Assembly: GCA_017466375.1 (NCBI GenBank)
Contig: JAFTUH010000006.1
Location: forward strand, 1 to 43,185
Direction of reading: 5' to 3'
DNA length: 43,185 nucleotides
DNA from: Clostridia bacterium
GTDB lineage: Bacteria; Bacillota; Clostridia; Oscillospirales; CAG-272
Shown: positions 1-8,914 of the stretch, piece after piece
Layout of the letters: every line of letters begins with the position of its first letter
Position numbering within the stretch: the first letter of the stretch is position 1
The notes under the pieces: model-generated
The model's input: only the letters and a program-made list of their open reading frames with translations
Database searches by the model: none
Told to the model about the DNA's origin: nothing
Translations under genes and position numbers: made by a program

Positions 1-156
1 CCCGTTGTGAACGTCGGAAGTCACCCTATTGGAAAGCGTGAAAGCAATGAGCCTGTAGCGGCATCCGAACGGCACGGAAGCAATCGTGCGCTGTGAGGTC
101 AGTTCTCTGAGATTGGTATCATGAATATTGGAAAAAATCAGTCCTGCCGCACTCAT
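1..156 (-). CDS. glgD: Glucose-1-phosphate adenylyltransferase subunit GlgD (partial)
   Basis: Only the first 52 codons are inside the window; the gene runs off the left edge. The N-terminus ([15 protein letters not shown], later [15 protein letters not shown] and LSN) matches the nucleotidyltransferase start of GlgD, the non-catalytic partner of GlgC in Firmicutes. GlgC's GGxGxRL glucose-1-phosphate pyrophosphorylase loop is replaced here by a SNIHDTNL segment, as is normal for GlgD. The ATG at 156-154 overlaps the glgC stop as ATGA, and the SD GGGAGG lies just upstream inside glgC, so the two subunits are translationally coupled. It is the third gene of the glgB-glgC-glgD operon that makes ADP-glucose and branched glycogen. 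Confidence 0.9.
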   Translation of the reverse strand, partial: MSAAGLIFSNIHDTNLRELTSQRTIASVPFGCRYRLIAFTLSNRVTSDVHNG

Positions 157-1349
157 ACGCGCACCTCCCTACCGCTTTCGTCCGGGCTTTCGCAGATGCT
201 CACTCCTGCCTTGACGCTCATTCCTCCGCCGATCACCGTGAGGGAGGAAGCAGCGCTTTGCGGTTTGCCGACAACGGCACCTGCACCGATCACGGCGTCC
301 GCATCAATGATGCTGTAATTGACCGTAGCGCCCTCTCCGACCGTCACGCCGCGCATGATGACAGAATCCTTTACGAATGCACCGCGGGCGACGCGTACAC
401 CGGCGGACAAAACGGAATTCTCCACAATGCCGTGGATCTCGCATCCGCCGCCGATCATGCTGTTCACAACCCTGCCGTACTCTCCGATCAGGTGCGGCGG
501 CTCCGCACCTCCGCGGGAATAGATGCGCCAATGCGCGTCCGTCAGGGAGAATGCGGGCTTCTCTCCGAGCAGATCCATATTCGCCTCCCACAGTGACGTG
601 AGCGTTCCCACGTCCTTCCAGTATCCGCGAAACGGATACGCGTACATGCGGCATCCGTCACGAAGCATAGCCGGGATGACGTTTTTTCCGAAATCCTTTG
701 CAGACGTCTCATCGGCATCGTCGGCCTGCAGATACCTCTCCAGAACATCGCGGCCGAAAATATAGATGCCCATAGACGCTTTCGCACTTGTCGGATGCGG
801 CGGTTTCTCTTCAAAATCGGTGATCCGCCCGTCCTCATCCGTGCTCAGAATACCGAATCGGCTCGCTTCCTCGATCGGCACCTCCAACACGGCAATCGTA
901 CATTCCGCACCCGTTTTCTTATGCTGATCAAGCATTTTCGCATAGTCCATTTTATAGATATGATCTCCCGAGAGGATCAGAACGTACGCGGGATCGTACC
1001 GTCTTATGAAGTCCAGATTCTGAAAGATCGCGTTCGCCGTACCCTTGTACCAATCCGCGCCGTCTTTGCCCTGATACGGCGGCAGAACGGTCACACCGCC
1101 CGACATCCGATCAAGATCCCACGGCTGTCCGTTTCCGATATACTCGTTGAGCTGGAGCGGCTGATACTGCGTCAGAACGCCCAGGGTACTGATGCCTGAA
1201 TTGATGCAGTTGGACAGCGGAAAATCGATGATCCGATACTTTCCGCCGTAGCTGACGGCAGGCTTCGCCGTTTTCTCCGTCAGCACGTAGAGACGCGATC
1301 CCTGCCCGCCCGCAAGCAGCATGGCGACGCACTCGGTTTTCTTATACAT
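153..1349 (-). CDS. glgC: Glucose-1-phosphate adenylyltransferase catalytic subunit GlgC
   Basis: Makes ADP-glucose and pyrophosphate from glucose-1-phosphate and ATP, the committed step of bacterial glycogen synthesis in the cytoplasm. The 398-residue protein has the family's usual length. The pyrophosphorylase loop (AGGQGSRL, about residues 13-20) and the sugar-binding segment [19 protein letters not shown] are present. The C-terminal third holds the hexapeptide-type left-handed beta helix (repeats around [15 protein letters not shown] and [12 protein letters not shown]). The ATG at 1349 follows the SD GAGGTGATC. It lies 29 bases after glgB and overlaps glgD by 4 bases. Family identity is secure from sequence motifs; whether it is active alone or only with GlgD cannot be read from sequence. 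Confidence 0.96.
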   Translation of the reverse strand: MYKKTECVAMLLAGGQGSRLYVLTEKTAKPAVSYGGKYRIIDFPLSNCINSGISTLGVLTQYQPLQLNEYIGNGQPWDLDRMSGGVTVLPPYQGKDGADWYKGTANAIFQNLDFIRRYDPAYVLILSGDHIYKMDYAKMLDQHKKTGAECTIAVLEVPIEEASRFGILSTDEDGRITDFEEKPPHPTSAKASMGIYIFGRDVLERYLQADDADETSAKDFGKNVIPAMLRDGCRMYAYPFRGYWKDVGTLTSLWEANMDLLGEKPAFSLTDAHWRIYSRGGAEPPHLIGEYGRVVNSMIGGGCEIHGIVENSVLSAGVRVARGAFVKDSVIMRGVTVGEGATVNYSIIDADAVIGAGAVVGKPQSAASSLTVIGGGMSVKAGVSICESPDESGREVRV

Positions 1350-1378
1350 ATGATCACCTCACATTGTGATTTATTGTC

Positions 1379-3358
1379 TTACTGTCTCTCCGTTTCCTTT
1401 TTGACGGTTGTTTTTTTGAGGAGGATCGCCGACAGCGGCGCAAGAGTCAGTCTCAGTCGGTACGTGCGGCTGCCGTCCTCCCCCTTGACCGATTCCGCTT
1501 TGAGCGTTCCGTTTTCCACACCCGATCCGCCGAACGAGGTGCTGTCCGTCGTGAGAAGCTCCTCGTACATACCTGCTTTCGGCACGGGCAGGATAAAATT
1601 CTCCCGCTTTACCGGCACGAAATTGCAGACGGCAATCACTTCCCGTCCGGCTGTATCAATACGCCGGTAGGAGATGATCCCCTCATCGCGGTTGTTGGGA
1701 TCGATCCACGAAAAGCCGTCCCAGCTGTCATCGATCTCCCAAAGCGGGCGGCAATTCAGATACAGATGGTTGAGAGTCGAGACAAATTTCTGCATCTGCG
1801 CATGTCTCGGATAGCGGAGCATGAACCACTCGAGACTATTTTCGTAGTCCCATTCCCTGTACTGCGCGAATTCGGTACCCATAAACGTGAGTTTCTTGCC
1901 CGGCATCGTCATCATATACGTGAGAAAGGTGCGCATCGTAGCGAATTTCTCGTCGTACGTGCCGTACATTTTGTCGACGAGTGACCGTTTGCCGTGGACG
2001 ACCTCATCGTGCGATACGGGCAGGATATAGTTTTCATCGAACGCATACATCATGGGAAACGTGAGTCTTTCGTGCATCCCCTTCCGATAGACCGGATCGA
2101 CGGCGAGGTACTCAAACAGATCGTTGGCAAAGCCCATGTTCCACTTGAAATTGAAGCCGAGTCCGCCGCTGTCCGCAGGCTTGGTAATCATCGGCCACGC
2201 GGTCGATTCCTCCGCAATCATGAACACGTCGGTGAATTCTCCGAACACGGCCGTATTCAGCTTTTGGAAAAAGGCGATCGCCTCGAGATTCTTGTTATCG
2301 CCGTACGTATTCGGAATCCACTCGCCCGGTGCTCGGTCGTAATCGAGGTACAGCATGGATGCCACAGCGTCGACACGGAGTCCGTCCACGTGGTACTCCC
2401 TGAACCAGAACAGCGCGTTGGAAACGAGGAACGACTGCACCTCCTGCCTGCCGACGTCAAAGCAACGCGTCCCCCAGCCCTTGTGCTCCATGCGATCCGC
2501 GCCCTGATACTCGTACAGCGGTCCGCCGTCGAATTCGTACAGGCCGTGAGCATCCTTCGGGAAATGCGCGGGCACCCAGTCGAGAATCACGCCGATGCCG
2601 CCGCCGTGCATCGTATCGACGAAGTACATGAAATCCTCGGGAGAGCCGTACCGCGCGGTCGGGGCGTAATACGACGTAATCTGATATCCCCATGAGCCGT
2701 CAAACGGGTGCTCCATGACGGGCATCAGCTCCACATGGGTATAACCCATCTCAAGGAGATACGGGAGCAGTCTGTCCGCGATTTCACGATAGCCGAGATA
2801 GTGCGCGCCGTCCGCTGTGGAAGCGTCCCCCTCCGTATGCCACGAGCCGAGATGCATCTCGTAAATATTGACAGGCGCGGGGAGATAGTGGGCACTTTTT
2901 TTGCCTGTGGGAGCAAACATTTTTCGCCGTGCCGTCATCCATGCGCGGTCGTTCCATTTATAGGCAAACTGCGTGCGGATGACGGAGGCGGTATTCGTAA
3001 GTGTCTGCGACGAGCGTGCATACGGATCCGCTTTCAGAATCGTTCTGCCGCCGCGCTGGATCGTGTATTTGTAGAACGATCCCTCAAGCGGCTCGTCGCT
3101 CGTAAGCGTGATCTCCCAAACACCCGCGTTCTCCAGCTTTGTCATCGGATACCCGTCCGACCACTCACAGAAATCGCCCGTCACCGACACGCCGTCCGCA
3201 TTGGGCGCCCACACGCGAAACGTGTAGCGAAAGCTGGCGCTGTCCTCTACAGCGCCGCCGTGCACGCCTAAAAAAGCGTATGCGGCAAAGTTTGTTCCCT
3301 CATGGAACAGATACAGCGGCAAAGAATCTCTGTCCGTATATTCCGATACTGTAATCAT
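1379..3358 (-). CDS. glgB: 1,4-alpha-glucan branching enzyme GlgB
   Basis: GH13 branching enzyme that cuts alpha-1,4-glucan and transfers the piece to form alpha-1,6 branches. A CBM48-type domain lies at about residues 45-130. The GH13 catalytic barrel follows, with the nucleophile Asp near residue 330 (GLRVDAVASMLY), the acid/base Glu near residue 383 (IAEESTAWP) and the third carboxylate in PVSHDEVVHGK. At 659 residues it is shorter than E. coli GlgB (728), consistent with the shorter N-terminal forms common in Firmicutes. The start is ATG at 3358 with GGAGA 6 bases upstream. It is the first gene of glgB-glgC-glgD. I see no convincing sigma-A promoter in the 157 bases before it. Confidence 0.95.
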   Translation of the reverse strand: MITVSEYTDRDSLPLYLFHEGTNFAAYAFLGVHGGAVEDSASFRYTFRVWAPNADGVSVTGDFCEWSDGYPMTKLENAGVWEITLTSDEPLEGSFYKYTIQRGGRTILKADPYARSSQTLTNTASVIRTQFAYKWNDRAWMTARRKMFAPTGKKSAHYLPAPVNIYEMHLGSWHTEGDASTADGAHYLGYREIADRLLPYLLEMGYTHVELMPVMEHPFDGSWGYQITSYYAPTARYGSPEDFMYFVDTMHGGGIGVILDWVPAHFPKDAHGLYEFDGGPLYEYQGADRMEHKGWGTRCFDVGRQEVQSFLVSNALFWFREYHVDGLRVDAVASMLYLDYDRAPGEWIPNTYGDNKNLEAIAFFQKLNTAVFGEFTDVFMIAEESTAWPMITKPADSGGLGFNFKWNMGFANDLFEYLAVDPVYRKGMHERLTFPMMYAFDENYILPVSHDEVVHGKRSLVDKMYGTYDEKFATMRTFLTYMMTMPGKKLTFMGTEFAQYREWDYENSLEWFMLRYPRHAQMQKFVSTLNHLYLNCRPLWEIDDSWDGFSWIDPNNRDEGIISYRRIDTAGREVIAVCNFVPVKRENFILPVPKAGMYEELLTTDSTSFGGSGVENGTLKAESVKGEDGSRTYRLRLTLAPLSAILLKKTTVKKETERQ

Positions 3359-3474
3359 ATCTATTCTCCATTCCTGAAAATCATGCTTTTTCTTAATCTT
3401 TCCCCGGTGAGGTACATCGGATACGCGCGCTTCACAAAATCTATGTATATGATATTGTAACGGAAAATATGCAT

Positions 3475-3505
3475 AAAAAAAGCACCTACTACAGCAGATG
3501 CTTTT
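3475..3505 (-). terminator. Rho-independent terminator after the metallophosphoesterase gene
   Basis: On the minus strand the arms AAAAGCATCT and AGGTGCTTTT form a 10-base-pair stem with one G-T wobble and an 8-base loop, followed by a T run. It sits 10 bases past the stop of the gene at 3516-5270. Confidence 0.85.
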
Positions 3506-3515
3506 CAGTATGAAT

Positions 3516-5270
3516 TTATGCTTTCTTTTTACGAATCAGCACAATGACGGCGGCTATGATAAACACTGCGCCTGCACTGACACACAGCAGTATGGTGACG
3601 AAAGAGGATGACTCTCCCTGATCGACTGTATCGGTAGGAGCAGTCTCTTCTGTGCAGGTGGGCGGAACAGTCTCAACGAGTTCGGTATCCGTGCCGACGA
3701 AATCTGTATCTGCAGGGGGCGTTTCCGGGGCGGGCGATTCATGATAGATCGTGAAGCGATCGAATTCCTTGATCTCGTCCGTATCGCTCGTGCCAAGGTT
3801 GTAGTTGACGAGCGTGAGCGAATTCTCCGTGACATCGATACGGATCATCTGGCGCGTATTTGCCGCGACAGCAACTGCTGAGTATTTATCCGGGAACTGC
3901 GCCGCGTTGACCTGTGACCCCGAGGCGGTTGCCGCAACGACATGCAGAATACCGTCGGGATTCACAACAGAGACCGGCTTGATTCTCGTTTTGAGTTTCC
4001 CATGGGCGACGCCCGTATCGTCGATCCAAGCGCGGAATTTCGGTTCGTTGGTTCCGTCCGCAAACGTGTACGATCCGTCCTCAAACGGGGTGATGATCGA
4101 CGCATCTATGTAGTTGCCGTTTTCATCCTTGGCGGGTTTGATAATGTGTGAACGCGTATAGCAGTGATCGTGCCCGGACAGAACGAGATCAATGCCGTTT
4201 TCGTACAGAACGGGCACAAGATACTCGCGGATATTGACGTAGTTATACTGCTCCGTGCGGTTATACACGCCGTCCGCATTCAGCGTATACTGATTGTGAT
4301 AACTGGAGCCGTAGGGAGAACGGTGCCAGATCACGATTTTCCAATCGATGTCCATATCCTTCGTCTCCTCCATCACGCGCTCGATGAAGGCGGCATGACG
4401 CTCAGCGGCAGCTTTATCGGCGGAACGCGCAGCATCCGAGCCAGAATAATCGAGAAAATCGTTATTGTTGAGAACGAGGAAAAGAACAGAATTGTATGTA
4501 AACCAGTAATCCGCGCTGTTGACAACACCGGTCTTAGGATCCTTTGTCACGCCTGCGCTGAGATCCAGATTCGGCTCATTGAAATGGTACGGATAAACGG
4601 AATCGTCATAGTTATCATGATTACCGAGCGTAACGACGGTCGGCATACTGAGAAGCTCGTCATGGTTGGAGTAGGCATCAAACTGCGCTTCGTGCTCATC
4701 ATAATCGTACAGAAGCTGATTGACCTGATCGCCCGTGGAGACAAGGAAATCCGTTCCCGCAAATTCTTCGGCGGTAACGAGCTGATACAGTGTTCGCTCC
4801 CAGGACGCATCGTCCACATCGAGCCCCGACTCACCGCGACCGATCTGCGGATCGCCGACAACAGCAAAGCTGAAATCTCCCGACTTACCGGTAGTAAACG
4901 GTATAATTTCGGACTTATTATCGCCGTTTGTAAGCTGATAGACGTACTCCGTCTCGGGCAGAAGTCCTTCGATCGTTGCTTTATTGGCGTAGTACGATTT
5001 TTTGACGGAGGCTGTGCGCGCTGCCGTAACGACTGTCGCATCCGCAGGAAACGCGCCATCCACAAGATCGGCGGCTTTGGCAAATGTGATCGTTCCCTCT
5101 CCATCATCTAGCGAATACCACGTGAAGTTCAGTTTGGACTGATCCGCACCGAGCTGGAGCACGATATTCGTGAAAGCGGGCACGTCCTCCTGTGCGGCGG
5201 AAACGGCACAAGGCAGAAGCATTGAAAGAATCAGGAAAAGCGAAAGAATACGAAGAATACGGGGCATCAT
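3516..5270 (-). CDS. Secreted, membrane-anchored metallophosphoesterase, purple acid phosphatase-like
   Basis: Predicted extracytoplasmic phosphoesterase of 584 residues. A signal peptide covers about residues 1-26 (ending AVSA). An Fn3-like purple acid phosphatase N-domain covers about 30-130. The calcineurin-like catalytic domain carries GDPQ (Asp near 140), TGDQ (near 181), GNHD (217-220), the His of IVIWHRSPYG (near 316) and GHDH (366-369). A Pro/Thr/Glu-rich linker precedes a C-terminal membrane segment ending RKKKA, so it should stay attached to the cell surface. The open frame reads back through the tRNA gene. I chose ATG 5270 because AAAGGAG lies 9 bases upstream and the signal peptide begins there; the ATG at 5279 touches the SD. 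It is monocistronic. No separate promoter was found between it and the tRNA, so read-through from the tRNA-Lys promoter is possible. The substrate is unknown. Confidence 0.88.
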   Translation of the reverse strand: MMPRILRILSLFLILSMLLPCAVSAAQEDVPAFTNIVLQLGADQSKLNFTWYSLDDGEGTITFAKAADLVDGAFPADATVVTAARTASVKKSYYANKATIEGLLPETEYVYQLTNGDNKSEIIPFTTGKSGDFSFAVVGDPQIGRGESGLDVDDASWERTLYQLVTAEEFAGTDFLVSTGDQVNQLLYDYDEHEAQFDAYSNHDELLSMPTVVTLGNHDNYDDSVYPYHFNEPNLDLSAGVTKDPKTGVVNSADYWFTYNSVLFLVLNNNDFLDYSGSDAARSADKAAAERHAAFIERVMEETKDMDIDWKIVIWHRSPYGSSYHNQYTLNADGVYNRTEQYNYVNIREYLVPVLYENGIDLVLSGHDHCYTRSHIIKPAKDENGNYIDASIITPFEDGSYTFADGTNEPKFRAWIDDTGVAHGKLKTRIKPVSVVNPDGILHVVAATASGSQVNAAQFPDKYSAVAVAANTRQMIRIDVTENSLTLVNYNLGTSDTDEIKEFDRFTIYHESPAPETPPADTDFVGTDTELVETVPPTCTEETAPTDTVDQGESSSFVTILLCVSAGAVFIIAAVIVLIRKKKA

Positions 5271-5309
5271 AGGCAACATCTCCTTTTGAAAACTTGCATA
5301 AAACACAAA

Positions 5310-5337
5310 GAACCGCTTGCGGTTAAGCAAACAGTTC
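5310..5337 (-). terminator. Terminator after tRNA-Lys
   Basis: Minus-strand arms GAACTGTTTGC and GCAAGCGGTTC pair over 11 positions (two G-T wobbles) around a 6-base loop TTAACC, followed by CTTTGTGTTTT. It lies 5 bases beyond the tRNA CCA end and just ahead of the metallophosphoesterase, where it would reduce read-through into that gene. Confidence 0.75.
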
Positions 5338-5341
5338 CGTG

Positions 5342-5417
5342 TGGTGCTCCATCGGAGACTCGAACTCCGGACACCTTGATTAAAAGTCAAGTGCTCTACC
5401 GTCTGAGCTAATGGGGC
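5342..5417 (-). tRNA. tRNA-Lys (anticodon TTT)
   Basis: A 76-base tRNA with encoded CCA. The D arm is GCTC/GAGC, the anticodon stem is CTTGA/TCAAG with loop CTTTTAA (anticodon TTT), and the T arm is CGGAG/CTCCG with TTCGAGT. The acceptor stem GCCCCAT/ATGGAGC has one C-A mismatch at position 3:70; all other pairs are intact. It is flanked by its own promoter and terminator. Confidence 0.95.
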
Positions 5418-5434
5418 ATCAAAATTGCCTATAT

Positions 5435-5463
5435 ATAATAGCACGAAATCTTCATTCTGTCAA
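5435..5463 (-). promoter_or_regulatory. Consensus sigma-A promoter of tRNA-Lys
   Basis: Minus strand: TTGACA (5463-5458), a 17-base spacer, then TATTAT (5440-5435). The -10 box ends 17 bases before the mature tRNA 5' end. Confidence 0.85.
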
Positions 5464-5484
5464 GAGGTTTTTCGCTTTTTTCTG

Positions 5485-5520
5485 CAAAAAAACCTCGGAA
5501 AGAAATTCCCGAGGTTTTTC
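5485..5520 (-). terminator. Terminator of the MBL-gltX-glnS operon
   Basis: Minus strand: AAAAACCTCGG and CCGAGGTTTTTTT form a strong stem around GAATTTCTTT, ending in a T run, 16 bases after the glnS stop. Confidence 0.9.
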
Positions 5521-5536
5521 GACACAGAAATACGCT

Positions 5537-7213
5537 TTACTGCGGCTTGAAGCTGTCCTTCAGGCTGACACAGCGGTTGAACACAAGATGCTCCGCGGTG
5601 CAGTCCTTACTATCCGGGCAGAAGTAGCCGAGACGCATGAACTGGTACGATGCGGGTGCCTTTGCGTCCTTCAGAGATGCTTCCACTTTGCAGTTTGTAA
5701 GAATCTCAAGCGAGTTGGGATTCAAATCCTTCACAAGAGATTCCATAGAGGAAGTGTCGGGCTCTGCAGCATTAAACAGATTATCGTACAGACGAACCTC
5801 TGCGTCCACAGCGGTTTCGGCATCCACCCAGTGAATGGTAGCGCCCTTGACCTTGCGTCCGTCGGCAGGATCTCCGCCGCGAGAATCGGGATCATAGGTT
5901 GCAAGCACTTCGGTGATATTGCCGTTCTCGTCCGTGTTATAGCCGGTACACTTGATCAGATAAGCACCCTTCAGGCGGCACTCCGGACCGTCCGGAAACA
6001 GGCGCTTGTACTTCGGAATCGGCTCCGCCAGAAAATCGTCCGCCTCAATCCAAAGGTTACGAGAGAAGGTGATCTGACGCACACCGTCTTCGGGGCGGTT
6101 GGGATTATTCTCCACCTCCACAGTCTCGCTTTGACCCTCGGGGTAGTTGGTGATCGTCAGCTTGATGGGCTTCAGCACTGCCATAACACGGGCAGCAGAC
6201 TCATTCAGGTCTTCACGCAGGCAGAAATCCAGAAATGCCAGCGGAATCGTATTGGGACTCTTGGCAACGCCGACACGCTCACAGAAATTGCGGATAGAAG
6301 CGGGCGTAAAGCCACGGCGGCGCATACCGCACAGCGTGGGCATTCTGGGATCATCCCAGCCGGCGACATAGCCTTCTTCAACCAAAGCTCTCAGGTAGCG
6401 CTTACTGAGCACGGTATGATCGATACCGAGGCGGGCAAACTCGATCTGTCTCGGGTGATGCGGAACAGAGACGTTCTCGACAACCCAGTTATACAGCGGT
6501 CTGTGATTCTCAAACTCCAGCGAGCACAGGCTGTGCGTGATGCCCTCGAGTGCGTCCTGGATCGGATGTGCAAAATCGTACATCGGATAGATGCACCACT
6601 TGTCTCCCTGGCGGTGGTGATGCATATGGCGGATACGGTAGATTACGGGATCGCGCATATTGAAGTTGCCGGACGCGAGATCGATCTTTGCGCGGAGGGT
6701 GTACTTGTTATCCTCAAACTCGCCGGCACGCATACGGGCAAAGAGATCGAGACTTTCCTCGATCGGTCTGTCACGCCACGGGGATTTTGCGGGCGTATTC
6801 AGATCGCCGCGGAATTCCTTGAACTCGTCGGGCGTAAGCTCGCAGACGTATGCAAGTCCCTTCTTGATAAGCTCGACAGCGTATTCGTAATCCTTTTCAA
6901 AATAATCGGAGCCGTAGTAGAAGCGGTCCTCCCAGTCGAAGCCGAGCCAGTGGATGTCCTCCTTGATTGCCTCGACAAACTCGACGTCCTCCTTGGTGGG
7001 GTTCGTATCATCCATACGGAGATTGCAAAGACCGCCGAATTTCTCAGCCGTACCGAAATCGATAATCAGCGCCTTGCAGTGACCGATATGGAGATATCCG
7101 TTCGGCTCGGGAGGAAAGCGGGTATGCACCGTCTGACCGGCGTATCTGCCGCCCTCAGCGATATCCTCCTCGATAAATGCGTGGATAAAGTTTTTAGAAG
7201 TAATCTCTTCCAT
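5537..7213 (-). CDS. glnS: Glutaminyl-tRNA synthetase
   Basis: Class I synthetase that charges tRNA-Gln directly with glutamine. The 558-residue protein has the GlnRS start FPPEPNGYLHIGH (HIGH at 42-45), the catalytic-domain segment CNLRMDDTNPTKED, and the KMSKS-like loop VLSKRY (268-273). A C-terminal anticodon-binding beta-barrel region (about 340-558) follows. It is about the length of E. coli GlnRS (554) and lacks the YqeY fusion found in some Clostridia. The start ATG has AAAGGAG 7 bases upstream. It lies 18 bases after gltX in a three-gene operon. Possession of GlnRS means tRNA-Gln need not go through the GatCAB amidation route here; whether gatCAB is also present elsewhere is unknown. 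Confidence 0.96.
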   Translation of the reverse strand: MEEITSKNFIHAFIEEDIAEGGRYAGQTVHTRFPPEPNGYLHIGHCKALIIDFGTAEKFGGLCNLRMDDTNPTKEDVEFVEAIKEDIHWLGFDWEDRFYYGSDYFEKDYEYAVELIKKGLAYVCELTPDEFKEFRGDLNTPAKSPWRDRPIEESLDLFARMRAGEFEDNKYTLRAKIDLASGNFNMRDPVIYRIRHMHHHRQGDKWCIYPMYDFAHPIQDALEGITHSLCSLEFENHRPLYNWVVENVSVPHHPRQIEFARLGIDHTVLSKRYLRALVEEGYVAGWDDPRMPTLCGMRRRGFTPASIRNFCERVGVAKSPNTIPLAFLDFCLREDLNESAARVMAVLKPIKLTITNYPEGQSETVEVENNPNRPEDGVRQITFSRNLWIEADDFLAEPIPKYKRLFPDGPECRLKGAYLIKCTGYNTDENGNITEVLATYDPDSRGGDPADGRKVKGATIHWVDAETAVDAEVRLYDNLFNAAEPDTSSMESLVKDLNPNSLEILTNCKVEASLKDAKAPASYQFMRLGYFCPDSKDCTAEHLVFNRCVSLKDSFKPQ

Positions 7214-7231
7214 TGTCGTTTCTCCTTTGGA

Positions 7232-8914
7232 TTAAAGGGAATTTATCATGGCACCAACACGCGCGAGCACGCGGTCACGGCCGAGTATCTGCATAACACT
7301 GTACATATCGGGGGAGTTCATTTTGCCCGTAACGGCAACACGCAAGAACATACTGACGTCCGCGACGCTGCCCTTGTACTGCTCCGGATTCTGCTTATAG
7401 AGCTTCATATCGGCGGCAAAGCCTGCATCGGCAGCGATATCCTTGATCTTTGCAAACCAGGTATTGGAATCGTCCGCCATATCAAAGGTTTCGGTAAATT
7501 TCTCAAGAATTGAACGGATATCATCACGGGCAAATTTCTCGGGATACGCATCCTCTACCGTAAAGTATTCGTCATAGAAGAAGCCCATATACCCCTTGGC
7601 ATCCGCCCACGTTGCGAGATCTTTTCGGGGTTTCGCACCGCCACGGCCGATGGCAAAGATGCTCTCGGCAAATGCAGGATCGGCGGCAAGAGCTTTGCCG
7701 AAATCAGGCTCAAACGCGAGCGCCCATGCGGTCACCTTTTCGGTAACGCTTTTCGCATCCATACGGGAGATGATATTCTTGGACACGTCGTTCAGCTTAT
7801 CGAAATCGAACAGACAGCCGGAGGTGGACATCTTTTTGATATTGAACGGGAAATCCGTATACGGCTTATCCGGATTCTGCATGTGCCACTCCTCGTAGTT
7901 AGAGTTGAGCAGCGTCATCACGTATTCGCAAACCGCCTCCGGGCAGTAGCCCATGCGGGTATAATCGTCCATGTTGGCACCCATGTCACGCTTGGAGAGT
8001 TTCTTTTTATTGCCAGCCTCGTCCAGCCGCATGATCTGCGCGATGTGCATATATTTCGGTGTCCTGAATCCAAGATAGCGGAACAGCTGGAGGTGTTTCG
8101 CAAGGCTCGGCAGCCACTCCTCACCGCGGATGACGTGCGTGGTGTGCATGAGGTGATCATCTACCGCGTGCGCGAAATGGTACGTGGGGATGCCGTCCGA
8201 TTTGAGCAGGACGAAGTCCTCATCGTTTTCGGGGATCTCCATATTGCCCTTGATAAGATCGGTGAATTTGACCTTTTTATCTTCATCCCCGTCGGCAAGG
8301 ATGCGGATGACAAACGGATGCCCTGCCTTCAGATGCTCCTCAACTTCCTCGATTGTAAAGTTGCGTCTGGCGAGCATTTCGGCACGTCTTGCTTCCGCCT
8401 CTGCCTGCCAGTCGGTGTTCTTGAGCTCTTCCTTTTTATTCACCTGCGAAAGCTCATCCAGCTCCTCCTCGGTGGTAAAGCAGGGATACGCCTTCCCTTC
8501 TCTGACGAGCTGTTTTGCATACGTCTGGTAAATCTCCGCTCTTTCGGACTGGCGGTACGGACCGTAAGCGCCCTGATAGGAAATCTTGCCCTCTCCGTCC
8601 AGAATTGCGCCCTCGTCAAAATGGATGCCGTAGGTGGCTAGCGTGCGGATCAATCCTTCTGCCGCGCCCTCGACCTCGCGCTTTGCGTCCGTGTCTTCGA
8701 TACGGAGATAGAACACGCCGCCGCTCTGGTGAGCAAGTCTCTCACCGACCGTGGACGGGAAAAGTCCTCCGAAATGGACAAATCCTGTCGGGCTGGGGGC
8801 AAAACGCGTAACCTTCGCTCCCTCGGGCAGATCGCGTGCGGGATACCGTGCCTCCATATCGGCAGGCAGGGTTTTGATATGCGGGAACAGAAGCTCCGCC
8901 AAAATCTCACTCAT
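7232..8914 (-). CDS. gltX: Glutamyl-tRNA synthetase
   Basis: Class I synthetase that charges tRNA-Glu. The 560-residue protein has the GluRS start RFAPSPTGFVHFGG, where the HIGH-type motif reads HFGG (47-50). It also has FYLRIEDTDAKREVE, GPYRQSER and the KMSKS loop KLSKRDMG (305-312). It is some 70 residues longer than the common 480-490-residue bacterial GluRS; the extra length is in the C-terminal half. The start ATG at 8914 overlaps the upstream hydrolase stop (ATGA), with AAGGAG nearby. Pairing with glnS in one operon fits a discriminating GluRS that charges only tRNA-Glu; that specificity is inferred. Confidence 0.95.
   Translation of the reverse strand: MSEILAELLFPHIKTLPADMEARYPARDLPEGAKVTRFAPSPTGFVHFGGLFPSTVGERLAHQSGGVFYLRIEDTDAKREVEGAAEGLIRTLATYGIHFDEGAILDGEGKISYQGAYGPYRQSERAEIYQTYAKQLVREGKAYPCFTTEEELDELSQVNKKEELKNTDWQAEAEARRAEMLARRNFTIEEVEEHLKAGHPFVIRILADGDEDKKVKFTDLIKGNMEIPENDEDFVLLKSDGIPTYHFAHAVDDHLMHTTHVIRGEEWLPSLAKHLQLFRYLGFRTPKYMHIAQIMRLDEAGNKKKLSKRDMGANMDDYTRMGYCPEAVCEYVMTLLNSNYEEWHMQNPDKPYTDFPFNIKKMSTSGCLFDFDKLNDVSKNIISRMDAKSVTEKVTAWALAFEPDFGKALAADPAFAESIFAIGRGGAKPRKDLATWADAKGYMGFFYDEYFTVEDAYPEKFARDDIRSILEKFTETFDMADDSNTWFAKIKDIAADAGFAADMKLYKQNPEQYKGSVADVSMFLRVAVTGKMNSPDMYSVMQILGRDRVLARVGAMINSL

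Noticed and set aside
3359..3474. Possible riboswitch or promoter ahead of glgB
   Set aside because: No conserved aptamer pattern and no -35/-10 pair with acceptable spacing.
5411..7513. Long plus-strand open frame of 700 codons opposite glnS
   Set aside because: Antisense to GlnRS and part of GluRS, both with diagnostic motifs; the translation has no recognisable domain.
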